From: an uncultured Lachnospiraceae bacterium
Lineage (GTDB): Bacteria; Bacillota; Clostridia; Lachnospirales; Lachnospiraceae
Length of the DNA stretch: 64,000 bases
Direction of reading: 5' to 3'
Assembly: GCA_944381615.1 (NCBI GenBank)
Contig: CALWLT010000035.1
Span: 1-64,000, forward strand
A program made the position numbers and the translations under genes. A model generated the notes under the pieces. That model was given only the letters and a program-made list of their open reading frames with translations, ran no database searches and had not been told where the DNA came from. Positions 40,782 to 49,000 of this stretch are shown here, piece after piece; within the stretch, counting starts at the first letter, position 1, and each line of letters begins with the position of its first letter.

Positions 40782-42443
40782 TTAAAATCCCCCGTACTGT
40801 GTCTGCGCGCGCTCTTCACTGATCAGTCCGTCTTTTACATCCCGTTCCAGTTCCGTTCTGCTGCGCCGGACCGGATCCCCCCATCCGCCTCCGCCGCTGG
40901 TCTGGATGTACAGCCGATCTTTGTTATAAAAACGAACTCTCGCTTTAGAAGGAAGATCTTCTCTCGTCCCATCTGCCCGTATTACCGTGAATCTGGCTCC
41001 TCTTGCCGGTTTTCCTCCTGCCAGGCCCCACGGCTGCGTTTTTACGCGATCAGACGCAATAAAACAATCCACTTCATCTGTCTGGAATTCCAGTACCCTC
41101 TCGATGCCGAATCCGCCTCTGTGAAAGCCGGGGCCTTCCGAGTCGTGCATCAGTCCATAGCGAATTACTTTAACCGGCATAATCGTTTCCAACACTTCTA
41201 CCGGCGTATTTCGTGTATTGGTCATATGTGTATTCACGCCGCTCGTTCCGTCCTGATCGCACATTCCTCCATAACCGCCGCCAACGGTCTCTCCATTTGC
41301 AAAGAATGAATGCGTTAAGGGATTGTATCCGCCCAGCTGTATTCCGTTCATCGATCCGCAGGCAGCTGCGCACGCCTTATCCGGAACCGCCTGCGCAAGC
41401 GCTCCAATCAATACGTCAACCAGCCTCTGGCAGGTAATCGAATTGCCGGATCCGGTCGCAGCCGGATAAACTGCATTAACCAGAGAACCTTCCGGCGTAA
41501 CAACCTCAAACCGGCGGTAGGTTCCCGAGTTCGGCGGGATTGTCGGATCTGTCATTGCGCGGATCACATAATAAATGCAGGCCAGAGCCATCGGCCGCAC
41601 GCAGTTAAGCGGCCCCCGCACCTGCGGACAGGTTCCTGTAAAATCAATTTTGATCCGGGGGCCTCCGGTTGTAATTTTTACCCGGACAGCCAGCGGTTCC
41701 TCCGTTGTAATTCCATCCCCCTCCAGGAAATCTTCAAATTCCCAGACACCGGACGGAAGCTTCTCCAGCTCCGCCGTCATCCGGCGATCGCAATACTCTT
41801 CCAGCTCCTTTACCGCTTCCAGGACGGTATCCACACCCATCTCATCGCAGAGCTCTTCAAACCGCTTTTCTCCCACATTGTTCGCCGCAATCTGCGCCAT
41901 CAGATCTCCGCCGCTCTCATACTTCGTGCGGATATTGGCATGAAACATCCCAAAAATCTCCGGATCAATTTTTCCTTCTTTTTTAATTTTAACCGGCGGG
42001 AAGCAAATTCCTTCATGAAAGATTTCCGTTGCATCGGGAGTCAGAGAACCGGGCACTTTTCCGCCCACGTCGACATGATGCGCCAGATTCCCCACAAAAG
42101 CGACCAGCTTTCCCCTGTAAAAAATCGGAGAAAAAATAATAATATCCGGCAGATGAGTTCCGCCAATAAACGGATCATTGTGCATAATCGCATCGCCGGG
42201 CCGAAGCGCTTCCTTATCAATGTGCTCCAGCGCCCCCTTTACTCCCCACGGAAGAACGCCGGAGTGAACCGGAATGTGCTCCGCCTGTGCAATCGTATCT
42301 CCATCCACATTAAACAATGCGCAGGAACAGTCTCTCCTGTCTTTGATATTCGTTGAATACGCCGTACGAATCAGCGCCGCTCCCATTTCTTCCGTAATCG
42401 CAAAGAAACGGTTTCTCATAACCTCCAGTGTAATTGCATCCAT
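40782..42443 (-). CDS. hyuB: hydantoinase/oxoprolinase B-type subunit
   Basis: A 553-residue HyuB-family protein, beginning MDAITLEVMRNRFFAITEEMG. Conserved blocks are MHNDPFIGGTHLPDIIIFSPIF, FVGNLAHHVDVGGKVPGS (histidine/aspartate-rich), RPMALACIYYVIRAM and GGGYGGMCDQDGTSGVNTHMTNTRNTPVE. With HyuA it forms an ATP-dependent hydrolase of hydantoins, 5-oxoproline or related cyclic amides (or an acetone-carboxylase-like enzyme). The start was set at the methionine preceded by GAGGGGGC. It lies 16 bases after hyuA. Confidence 0.88.
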   Translation of the reverse strand: MDAITLEVMRNRFFAITEEMGAALIRTAYSTNIKDRRDCSCALFNVDGDTIAQAEHIPVHSGVLPWGVKGALEHIDKEALRPGDAIMHNDPFIGGTHLPDIIIFSPIFYRGKLVAFVGNLAHHVDVGGKVPGSLTPDATEIFHEGICFPPVKIKKEGKIDPEIFGMFHANIRTKYESGGDLMAQIAANNVGEKRFEELCDEMGVDTVLEAVKELEEYCDRRMTAELEKLPSGVWEFEDFLEGDGITTEEPLAVRVKITTGGPRIKIDFTGTCPQVRGPLNCVRPMALACIYYVIRAMTDPTIPPNSGTYRRFEVVTPEGSLVNAVYPAATGSGNSITCQRLVDVLIGALAQAVPDKACAAACGSMNGIQLGGYNPLTHSFFANGETVGGGYGGMCDQDGTSGVNTHMTNTRNTPVEVLETIMPVKVIRYGLMHDSEGPGFHRGGFGIERVLEFQTDEVDCFIASDRVKTQPWGLAGGKPARGARFTVIRADGTREDLPSKARVRFYNKDRLYIQTSGGGGWGDPVRRSRTELERDVKDGLISEERAQTQYGGF

Positions 42444-42459
42444 GTTTTCCGCCCCCTCT

Positions 42460-44535
42460 TTACTGTTTTTCCTGTGCAGCTTTATCAGCCGCGTAAGCCG
42501 CCACTTCAATAATCAGATTTAAACGGTCATCAACCGTTACGCGATCTCCAGGCCCGGCTACAGAAGTCGCTCCGGTTTCCTCAATAATCGCCGGCCCCAT
42601 AAACCAGTCTCCCGCTCTGAGCCCGTCTCTTTTGTAAACGCCCGTGTCCATCCATTTTCCCGAAAAATAGACTTTCCGCACCTCATCCGGTTCTACGTTC
42701 CGATCTCCTCTCTCGCCTTTTGCATAAAGATTCGTCTGATCCGTTTTTCCCACTACCGAAACCCGCAGATTTACCAGTTCCAGCGGATCATTTTTGCTGA
42801 AGCCGTACGACTGCTCATGCGCCGCGCTGAAATCTGCCGCCAGCCGATCCCACGCTGCCTGATCAACTCGGTTCCCCTGCATCTCAATCGTAAGCTCATA
42901 GGCCTGTCCAAAATAGCGAATGTCGACCTTCCTCTCAAATCCGACTTCTTCCTCTGATACTCCGTCTCTGTGCATCTCCTTTCTCGCCGCTTCCTCGAGT
43001 TCCTCAAACAGCTCTTCCATTTTCTCAAAGCTGACGTCCCTCTCATGTTTATGATACGTGCAGACCTCGTCATATCGAATCGGCGCAACCAGAAGGCCAA
43101 ATGCGGAAAAGTTTCCCGGTGCGATCGGAATGACCACTGTATGGATATTCAGAGAGCGCGCCAGATCCGCGGCGTGAAGCGCTCCGGCTCCTCCGTAGGG
43201 CAGAAGAACAAATTTTCTCGGATCAATTCCCTTTTCCACTGTCATAACCCGAATCGCCCGGACCATATTGGCATTTGCCACCCGCAGGATGCCTTCCGCC
43301 ACTTCTTCCACCTTCATTCCCAGGCGATCTGCAAGCTTCTCTTTCATTGCTTTCCGGGCTGCTTCCACATCAAGCCTCATTTTTCCCCCCAGAAGCTGCC
43401 CGCCCACACGTCCAAGTACTGCGTGCGCATCCGTTACCGCCGGTTCCGTACCGCCCTTCATATAGCAGACCGGACCCGGAACTGCCCCCGCGCTTCTCGG
43501 CCCGACACGCAGCGCGCCGCCCGCATCAAGCCAGGCGATCGAACCGCCGCCCGCGCCGATCGTTGTGATATCAATGTGCGGGAATTTTACCGGAAATCCT
43601 TCAATGACTCCTTCCCCTGTAATGCCAATCCGCCCATCCTGTACGACTCCGACGTCAAAAGAGGTTCCCCCCAAATCTCCTGTAATAATATTCTGATACG
43701 GCGTAATTTTTGTCAGAAACTCTGCCGCCAGAACGCCCCCGGCCGGACCGGAAAGCAATGTGTTGACGCTTCGGGACGCGGCAACCTGATCCGTCATCAT
43801 GCCGCCGGAAGACTGCATAATCGTGAGCGGCGCATCAATCCCGTTCTCATCCAGACGTCCTCTCAGCTGAGAAATATATTTTCGCATTCTTGGCTGAACG
43901 TAGGCATTCAGCACCGTCGTATTCATCCGCTCAAACTCCCGGAACTCGGGAAGAATTTCGCTGGATACAGAAACAGGGAAATCCGGATCCAGTTCTTTTA
44001 CAATGTTTAAAGCTGCAATTTCATTCTCTTTATTTGCATAAGAATGAAGAAAACAGATGGCAATCGACTGCGCCCCTTCTTCCATCAGCTCTCTTACCGT
44101 CGTCTTCAGCGCCTCTGTATCCAGATTGACCAGAATCATTCCGGTATGGTCCGTCCGCTCTGACGCCTCTCTGCGCAGATAACGCGGAATCAGCGGATCC
44201 GGTTTGCGCGCATGGAGATCATAAAGCTCTGGCCTGCTCTGCCTGCCAATCTGAAGAACATCCCGGAAGCCTTCCGTTGTAATCAGCGCAGTTACCGCCC
44301 CGTTGCGCTCCAACAGCGTGTTGGTCGCTACGGTTGTCCCGTGCGCCACAGCGGATACGCATCCGGCCTGCACGCCCAGTTCATCCAAAAGCATGCGGAT
44401 TCCGTTCATAACCCCGACGCTCTGATCCTGCGGCGTAGACGGCGTTTTGGCAAAATAAACCTTTCCCTCTTCACTGATCCCCACTACATCCGTAAATGTT
44501 CCTCCCACGTCAACGCCTAATTTCATCCTGAACAT
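42460..44535 (-). CDS. hyuA: hydantoinase/oxoprolinase A-type subunit
   Basis: A 691-residue HyuA-family protein with an ATPase fold: KLGVDVGGTFTDVVGI (phosphate 1), AHGTTVATNTLLER, IITGDLGGTSFDVG and GAGGGSIAWLDAGGALRVGPRSAGA. The last 200 residues form the C-terminal domain. It supplies the ATP-dependent activation step for the B subunit. Two methionines are possible at the start (MFRM and M-KLGVD), and the first has AGGAGG very close. The SIS-domain gene precedes it by 30 bases. Confidence 0.9.
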   Translation of the reverse strand: MFRMKLGVDVGGTFTDVVGISEEGKVYFAKTPSTPQDQSVGVMNGIRMLLDELGVQAGCVSAVAHGTTVATNTLLERNGAVTALITTEGFRDVLQIGRQSRPELYDLHARKPDPLIPRYLRREASERTDHTGMILVNLDTEALKTTVRELMEEGAQSIAICFLHSYANKENEIAALNIVKELDPDFPVSVSSEILPEFREFERMNTTVLNAYVQPRMRKYISQLRGRLDENGIDAPLTIMQSSGGMMTDQVAASRSVNTLLSGPAGGVLAAEFLTKITPYQNIITGDLGGTSFDVGVVQDGRIGITGEGVIEGFPVKFPHIDITTIGAGGGSIAWLDAGGALRVGPRSAGAVPGPVCYMKGGTEPAVTDAHAVLGRVGGQLLGGKMRLDVEAARKAMKEKLADRLGMKVEEVAEGILRVANANMVRAIRVMTVEKGIDPRKFVLLPYGGAGALHAADLARSLNIHTVVIPIAPGNFSAFGLLVAPIRYDEVCTYHKHERDVSFEKMEELFEELEEAARKEMHRDGVSEEEVGFERKVDIRYFGQAYELTIEMQGNRVDQAAWDRLAADFSAAHEQSYGFSKNDPLELVNLRVSVVGKTDQTNLYAKGERGDRNVEPDEVRKVYFSGKWMDTGVYKRDGLRAGDWFMGPAIIEETGATSVAGPGDRVTVDDRLNLIIEVAAYAADKAAQEKQ

Positions 44536-44565
44536 AACATTTCCCCTCCTACTCTTGTTTTACTG

Positions 44566-45645
44566 TCATTTATAATAATTTACTTTTGGCATAAATTTGC
44601 TTCCCAGCACCTTATGAAATTCCGGGTATCTCGACTGTTCCGGATGACGTCCTTTCTTTTCCGTGGTATCGTTGGCCAGCCATTGCAGCGGAAGCGGATA
44701 AAACAAAACGGTCAGGAGTTCATCCATTCCCTCCGGAAGCGGAATAAAGCGGCCGGTAAGCTCCATTTCCTCTGACAGGCTTTTATATCCGATTACCAGC
44801 ACATGTCCGGAACGCTCCTGAGCAAAAGCGATCATTTTTTTTGCCCGATCGGTTCCCGGCCCTCCATTGACCAGAAAAATCAGATGCGAGTCCTTTTCCA
44901 GACAATGGTACGGCCCGTGCATATACTCTTCCACATCGTACACTTCTACTGGAATCCGCACGGTTTCCAGCATCTTAAGTCCGCCTTCTTTCGCTGCCGC
45001 CGATAAAACGCCTCCTCCGATCAGCGTAACCGACGGCGCGTTTTTATACTCCTGCGCCAGGTCCTCTATCTGCTTTTCCGTCTCCCGGAGGGTTTCCTCC
45101 ATCCATTCCGGCACGAAAGACAAATCAATGGTTTTTCCCGCCATGGCTGCCGCAAACAAAAACAGCACGGCCATCGTAGAGGTAAATCCTTTCGTCTTCG
45201 CTCCTACAAGTTCCTGCCCGGTACAGGTATCCAGAACCGCATCTGCGCACGCCGCTCCCGGGTTTTCCGGTTCCGCCGTCACAAAAACCGTTCTCGCCCC
45301 CCGCGCCCGGCTTTTTTCCATGCAGTGAATGGTTCCAATGCTCCGCGCGGTCTGTGAAATTCCAAGCACCAGCGCCCTCTCATCCAGCTTTTTTTCCGGA
45401 AAATAATATAAAAATTCAAACGGCGTGAATACCTGTACCTCCGCATCCATCCATCGCATCAGCGCGTACTTTGCGGCTATCGCCGCATGAAGGGAAGTTC
45501 CGGATCCGACCAGATAAATTTTATTAAACGCAGAATCTCCAAGCGCTTTTCGCACCCGCTCAATCTGCCCCGGCGCATCTTTTAAAACCTTCCGGATCGT
45601 CTCCGGCTGCTCCAGCATACACTGTTTCATTGTCTGTCTCGCCAT
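44566..45645 (-). CDS. double SIS-domain protein (GlmS-isomerase/FrlB-like)
   Basis: A 359-residue protein with two sugar isomerase (SIS) domains. NKIYLVGSGTSLHAAIAAKYAL opens the first; VLGISQTARSIGTI matches the GlmS-type SQSGET loop, and ELVGAKTKGFTSTMAVL the helix after it. The second SIS domain includes SVTLIGGGVLSAAAKEGGLKMLE and VEEYMHGPYHCLEKDSH. Such proteins isomerise or deglycate phosphorylated ketose-amine adducts (FrlB, FraB, AgaS). Its place beside hydantoinase genes suggests cutting a sugar from a cyclic amide or amino acid; that is inference. Start at MARQTMKQ, after GAGG. Confidence 0.82.
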   Translation of the reverse strand: MARQTMKQCMLEQPETIRKVLKDAPGQIERVRKALGDSAFNKIYLVGSGTSLHAAIAAKYALMRWMDAEVQVFTPFEFLYYFPEKKLDERALVLGISQTARSIGTIHCMEKSRARGARTVFVTAEPENPGAACADAVLDTCTGQELVGAKTKGFTSTMAVLFLFAAAMAGKTIDLSFVPEWMEETLRETEKQIEDLAQEYKNAPSVTLIGGGVLSAAAKEGGLKMLETVRIPVEVYDVEEYMHGPYHCLEKDSHLIFLVNGGPGTDRAKKMIAFAQERSGHVLVIGYKSLSEEMELTGRFIPLPEGMDELLTVLFYPLPLQWLANDTTEKKGRHPEQSRYPEFHKVLGSKFMPKVNYYK

Positions 45646-45655
45646 AATCGTTTCC

Positions 45656-46801
45656 TCATTTCCGAATCTGAATATCCTGCTGTTCAATCAGCGTCGAAGC
45701 AAAATTAATCGCTCCCAGCGCTCCGGCTTTCGCCCCCAGCGTAGCCAGACAGATTTCCGCGTGAATCGGAGTCAGCCTTCCTACCTCTTCGCGAATCCGG
45801 TAGATTACGACGCCCATCGATTCTGATACGCCCCCGCCAATCACAACCCTGGCGGGATTCAAAAGGCTGATGGAATTAGCAATCGCTACTGAAAAATCAC
45901 GGACAAACCGTTCCATAATCTCCACTGCTCCCTGACTCCCTTTACTGTATTCCAGGAACAGTTCCTCGGCAGAACCGCCAAACTGATCCAGCGCCGTCCC
46001 GGAACACTTGCTTTCTAAAACCCCCTGTTTCCCCAGATGATTGATAATCCCGTTTTCTACATCCCGGCTTTCAAGATAGTATCCGATTTCTCCGGCCCGC
46101 CCCTGACAGCCATTTATCAGCTGCCCGTCGCACACAATCGCACTTCCGATCCCGGTTCCAAGCGCGATAAAAAGCATATCATCCGTCTGTTCCCCGGATC
46201 CCAGCCAGCGTTCTCCAAGCGCCGCCAGATTTACATCATTTCCCACATAAACGGGAAATGAAAACTCCCTGCCCATCATCTCCTGGAGAGGAAACTGATT
46301 CCATCCAAGCGCTTTGGCCCTTACTACGGTCCCGTTATCCATCACGATTCCCGGAACGCCGATCCCCATTCCGAAAATGTTGTCTTCGCGAATCCCGTTC
46401 TTTGCAAGCGCCGTTTTTACCAGATCCGCCAGCTCCTGAATCTGATTCGTTGACGGGATTTTTTCTTCATATACAATCTCCCCGTCCAAATCTGCAATCA
46501 GCAGATATATCTTGGTCCCCCCGATATCCATTCCGATGCAGTAAGCAGATTTCGGATTAAACCCCAGCATCATAGACGGCCGTCCCACACGCGAAAGCGA
46601 CGCGCAGTCTCCAAACTCTACAAGCAGCTTCTTTTTAATCAGTTCATCTACAATCGCGCTGACCGTCGTTTTACTCAGATTCAGAATCTTCGCTACCTGC
46701 GCCCGGCTGATCGGCTGTTTTTCCTTAACCGTATTCATCACAAGCGTCCGGTTAATTCTGCGTATCAGTTCCAGATGACCAATGTTTCCATTTTTCTTCA
46801 T
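45656..46801 (-). CDS. ROK-family transcriptional regulator lacking the zinc motif
   Basis: A 381-residue repressor. Residues 15-75 form a winged helix (SRAQVAKILNLSKTTVSAIVDELI). The ROK sugar-kinase fold follows: GMDIGGTKIYLLIADL, GVPGIVMDNGT, PVYVGNDVNLAALGE and ALGTGIGSAIV. The usual zinc signature CxCGxxGC after GEIG is absent (GEIGYYLESRDVENGIINHL), so sugar binding may differ from NagC/XylR types. The second methionine was chosen, eight bases from GGGAG. It starts 19 bases from a palindromic operator and most likely controls the whole cassette. Confidence 0.87.
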   Translation of the reverse strand: MKKNGNIGHLELIRRINRTLVMNTVKEKQPISRAQVAKILNLSKTTVSAIVDELIKKKLLVEFGDCASLSRVGRPSMMLGFNPKSAYCIGMDIGGTKIYLLIADLDGEIVYEEKIPSTNQIQELADLVKTALAKNGIREDNIFGMGIGVPGIVMDNGTVVRAKALGWNQFPLQEMMGREFSFPVYVGNDVNLAALGERWLGSGEQTDDMLFIALGTGIGSAIVCDGQLINGCQGRAGEIGYYLESRDVENGIINHLGKQGVLESKCSGTALDQFGGSAEELFLEYSKGSQGAVEIMERFVRDFSVAIANSISLLNPARVVIGGGVSESMGVVIYRIREEVGRLTPIHAEICLATLGAKAGALGAINFASTLIEQQDIQIRK

Positions 46802-46818
46802 ACCATCGTCTCCCATTT

Positions 46819-46843
46819 AATTAGTTCAGTGCACTTACTAATT
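46819..46843. promoter_or_regulatory. 25-bp ROK-type operator palindrome
   Basis: AATTAGT and ACTAATT arms flank a centre containing AGTGCACT, giving dyad symmetry over 25 bases. The TTAGT...ACTAA arm resembles the XylR-type ROK operator. It is just upstream of the ROK start codon. Confidence 0.72.
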
Positions 46844-46850
46844 GTTTTTT

Positions 46851-46883
46851 AAAAAACTCGCCTTTTCCTTTTTCCTCGGCGAG
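46851..46883 (-). terminator. attenuator-like hairpin in the ROK leader
   Basis: CTCGCC pairs with GGCGAG over a purine-rich 15-base loop and six T follow on the minus strand. It lies between the promoter and the operator, so it could terminate early transcripts of the cassette. Confidence 0.6.
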
Positions 46884-46916
46884 AAATACTGCTTTTAAAT
46901 CTCTTCTTGTTTTTAT

Positions 46917-46944
46917 ATTATAACAGCACTTTCCATCAAATCAA
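46917..46944 (-). promoter_or_regulatory. promoter of the catabolic cassette
   Basis: TTGATT (46939-46944) and TATAAT (46917-46922) are 16 bases apart on the minus strand. The transcript would run ROK, SIS, hyuA, hyuB, dctP, dctQ, dctM. Confidence 0.7.
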
Positions 46945-47057
46945 GCGATATTTCAAAAAAACATTACCAAAATTCAAACCCGGCATTTGTGCAAACAGGA
47001 CAAACCGCAGTTCAATTAGTTTTTATAGTGAACAAAATGTCCGGCCATGCGGTCCCG

Positions 47058-47282
47058 CTATCCAAACCACAGAATCAGGGCAGCCGCCCACAGAAATGTA
47101 AAAAAGGGGATCAGGACGACCGCCATCCCCAGATACCAGCAGCGGCCGGAGCCGCCCCAGTTTTCTATCCCGCGCCGTTTCATCGCGCGGCTGATGCCTG
47201 CATAACGGATCAGAGAGAGAGGCCAGCACACGGCCAGCAGGATCAGAAGCCATTTCCAGTTCGGACGTCCCGCTTCCCGCAC
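47058..47282 (-). CDS. small membrane protein of 74 residues
   Basis: Two hydrophobic segments (WKWLLILLAVCWPLSLI and VVLIPFFTFLWAAALILWF) are joined by a basic loop with GISRAMKRRGIENWGG. The start is GTG, with GGAGG about eight bases upstream, 24 bases after the glycosyltransferase stop. I know no family. A fragment of the same gene is repeated at 37.6 kb, so it is a real inherited unit. Confidence 0.7.
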   Translation of the reverse strand: MREAGRPNWKWLLILLAVCWPLSLIRYAGISRAMKRRGIENWGGSGRCWYLGMAVVLIPFFTFLWAAALILWFG

Positions 47283-47306
47283 GCTGCCTCCCTCCTTTTC
47301 CTTCGT

Positions 47307-48326
47307 CTAGTTAAACCCGTAAAATTTCTGTGCGATCTTATAGCAGGCGCTCGAGATCTTGCGCCCGCCCTTTCCCGGCAGGTTGACGCCCTGGCCTAAA
47401 AAGCCCCAGCGCAGGCGCAGATACAGCGCAAAATTCTTCTGGCGCAGATACTGCCACAGTTCCTTTTTCTTGGCCAGATTTTCCTCCGTCTCCGAGCGGA
47501 TCGCCAGGATCGAGGACACCGTCATCATAATCTCCAGATAGCGGAGCATATAGCCGCGCAGCTTCCGGTTCTGAATCCGCGTCACGTCATAGTAGCCCAG
47601 CATCAGCTTCGTGACCCGGATCTGCTGATCCAGGCGGCCGATCATGACGGATTCATTGACGGACTGATCCTCCCTGCCGATATAATAGCGGTAGAAATTC
47701 ACGTCCAGATAATACATGGATTTTACGTGCGGGAGCGGCTGGTACACGAAAATATTATCCACATAGAACGTGTGGGACGGCAGCTCCAGGCCGCATTCCC
47801 GCAGCATCTGCGTGCGGTAGATGACCGAGTGCATCAGGATGTACTGGCCCAGGCGGAAGCCCTTCGCGCCGCTCCAGTCGATGATCTCCCCGGCGGGAAG
47901 CGCCGTCCGGTAATTCATAACCTTCTTTCGTTTGGCCCCCTGCTTTTCATAGACAAAATTGGTAATCAGCAGATCGATCTGCGATTCTTCGCCCGAAAAG
48001 CGGCGCAGCGTGCGCAGGACCTGCACATAGGCCTCCAGGTCGACCCAGTCGTCGCTGTCCACGACCTTGAAATACAGGCCGGACGCATTTTTCAGGCCTG
48101 TGTTGACCGCTTCGCCGTGTCCGCCGTTCTCCTGGTGGATCGCCCGGCAGATGCCCGGATATTCTCTCTCGTACTCATCCGCGATCTCCGCCGTATCATC
48201 CTTAAAGGAGCCGTCATCCACGATCAGGATCTCCACATCATTCCCGCCCGGAAGCAGCGACTCAATGCAGTTTCGCATATATGCGGCCGAATTATAGCAG
48301 GGGATGGCAATCGTCAGCAGCTTCAA
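47307..48326 (-). CDS. family 2 glycosyltransferase
   Basis: A 339-residue GT-A enzyme. LTIAIPCYNSAAYMRNCI and VEILIVDDGSFKDDT bind the nucleotide sugar, and KVVDSDDWVDLEAY is the DxD metal site. The rest is a helical C-terminal half with no membrane segment. It probably adds a sugar to a polysaccharide or lipid. The start is TTG in a TTGA overlap with the upstream HD gene. Its last 70 bases are repeated in decayed form at 37.7 kb. Confidence 0.88.
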   Translation of the reverse strand: MKLLTIAIPCYNSAAYMRNCIESLLPGGNDVEILIVDDGSFKDDTAEIADEYEREYPGICRAIHQENGGHGEAVNTGLKNASGLYFKVVDSDDWVDLEAYVQVLRTLRRFSGEESQIDLLITNFVYEKQGAKRKKVMNYRTALPAGEIIDWSGAKGFRLGQYILMHSVIYRTQMLRECGLELPSHTFYVDNIFVYQPLPHVKSMYYLDVNFYRYYIGREDQSVNESVMIGRLDQQIRVTKLMLGYYDVTRIQNRKLRGYMLRYLEIMMTVSSILAIRSETEENLAKKKELWQYLRQKNFALYLRLRWGFLGQGVNLPGKGGRKISSACYKIAQKFYGFN

Positions 48327-48913
48327 AGGTTCAGTTCCTCCATTTCCCGGTTGACCGTTTCCTCGCTGACCTGCATGGCAGAAAGCGTCTGTCCCAGCAG
48401 GCGATCCAGATCCCAGTTCAGGATCTCCGCCCCGCGGCGGATCACGTCGCGCGAACAGCCGGCCGCAAACCGTTTATCCTTGAATTTCTTCTTCAGGCTG
48501 GAAAGCTCCATGTCCTGCGTGCTTTTGGAGGGGCGCATCTTCGCCGCCGCCCAGATGAGGCCCGTCAGCTCGTCGGCCGCAAACAGGACCTTCTCCATCT
48601 CATGCTCCGGCGCCACGTCCGTACAGCTCCCCCAGGCATGGCAGACGACCGCGTGGATCAGCTCCGGCTCCGCCCCCGCGGCTTCCAGAAGCTCCGGCAC
48701 TTTCTTACAGTGCTCCTCCGGATACTTCTCAAAATCGATGTCGTGCAGAAGTCCCACGATGCCCCAGAAATCCTTCTCGTCCCCGTATCCCAGCTCTGTG
48801 GCATACCATTCCATCACGCGCCCCACGGTAATCCCGTGCAGGACGTGAAAGGACTCCTGATTGTAGGTGCGCAGAAGCTCCAGCGCCTTTTCTCTGCTCA
48901 GTGCTGTCTTCAT
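48323..48913 (-). CDS. HD-domain (HDIG-type) hydrolase
   Basis: A 196-residue HD protein. ESFHVLHGITVGRVM gives the first metal histidine, GLLHDIDFEKYPEEH the HD pair, and VVCHAWGS and FAADELTGLIWA the distal residues. Such proteins cleave nucleotides or phosphate esters. It overlaps the glycosyltransferase by four bases. Confidence 0.86.
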   Translation of the reverse strand: MKTALSREKALELLRTYNQESFHVLHGITVGRVMEWYATELGYGDEKDFWGIVGLLHDIDFEKYPEEHCKKVPELLEAAGAEPELIHAVVCHAWGSCTDVAPEHEMEKVLFAADELTGLIWAAAKMRPSKSTQDMELSSLKKKFKDKRFAAGCSRDVIRRGAEILNWDLDRLLGQTLSAMQVSEETVNREMEELNL

Positions 48914-49000
48914 GTTTCCGTTTCCTTTCGTAAAAGCAATCTTCGATATGTATAGTTATAGCAAAATCCGTTTTTAAAGTCAAATGCAACCGGAGGCGCG

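Noticed and set aside
37738..46801. Insertion sequence, transposon or prophage
   Set aside because: No transposase, integrase, terminal inverted repeats or phage genes were found; only the duplicated flanking sequence suggests insertion.
47023..47253. A 76-codon frame beside the small membrane gene
   Set aside because: It overlaps the 74-residue membrane gene in another frame and lacks a ribosome site and membrane pattern.
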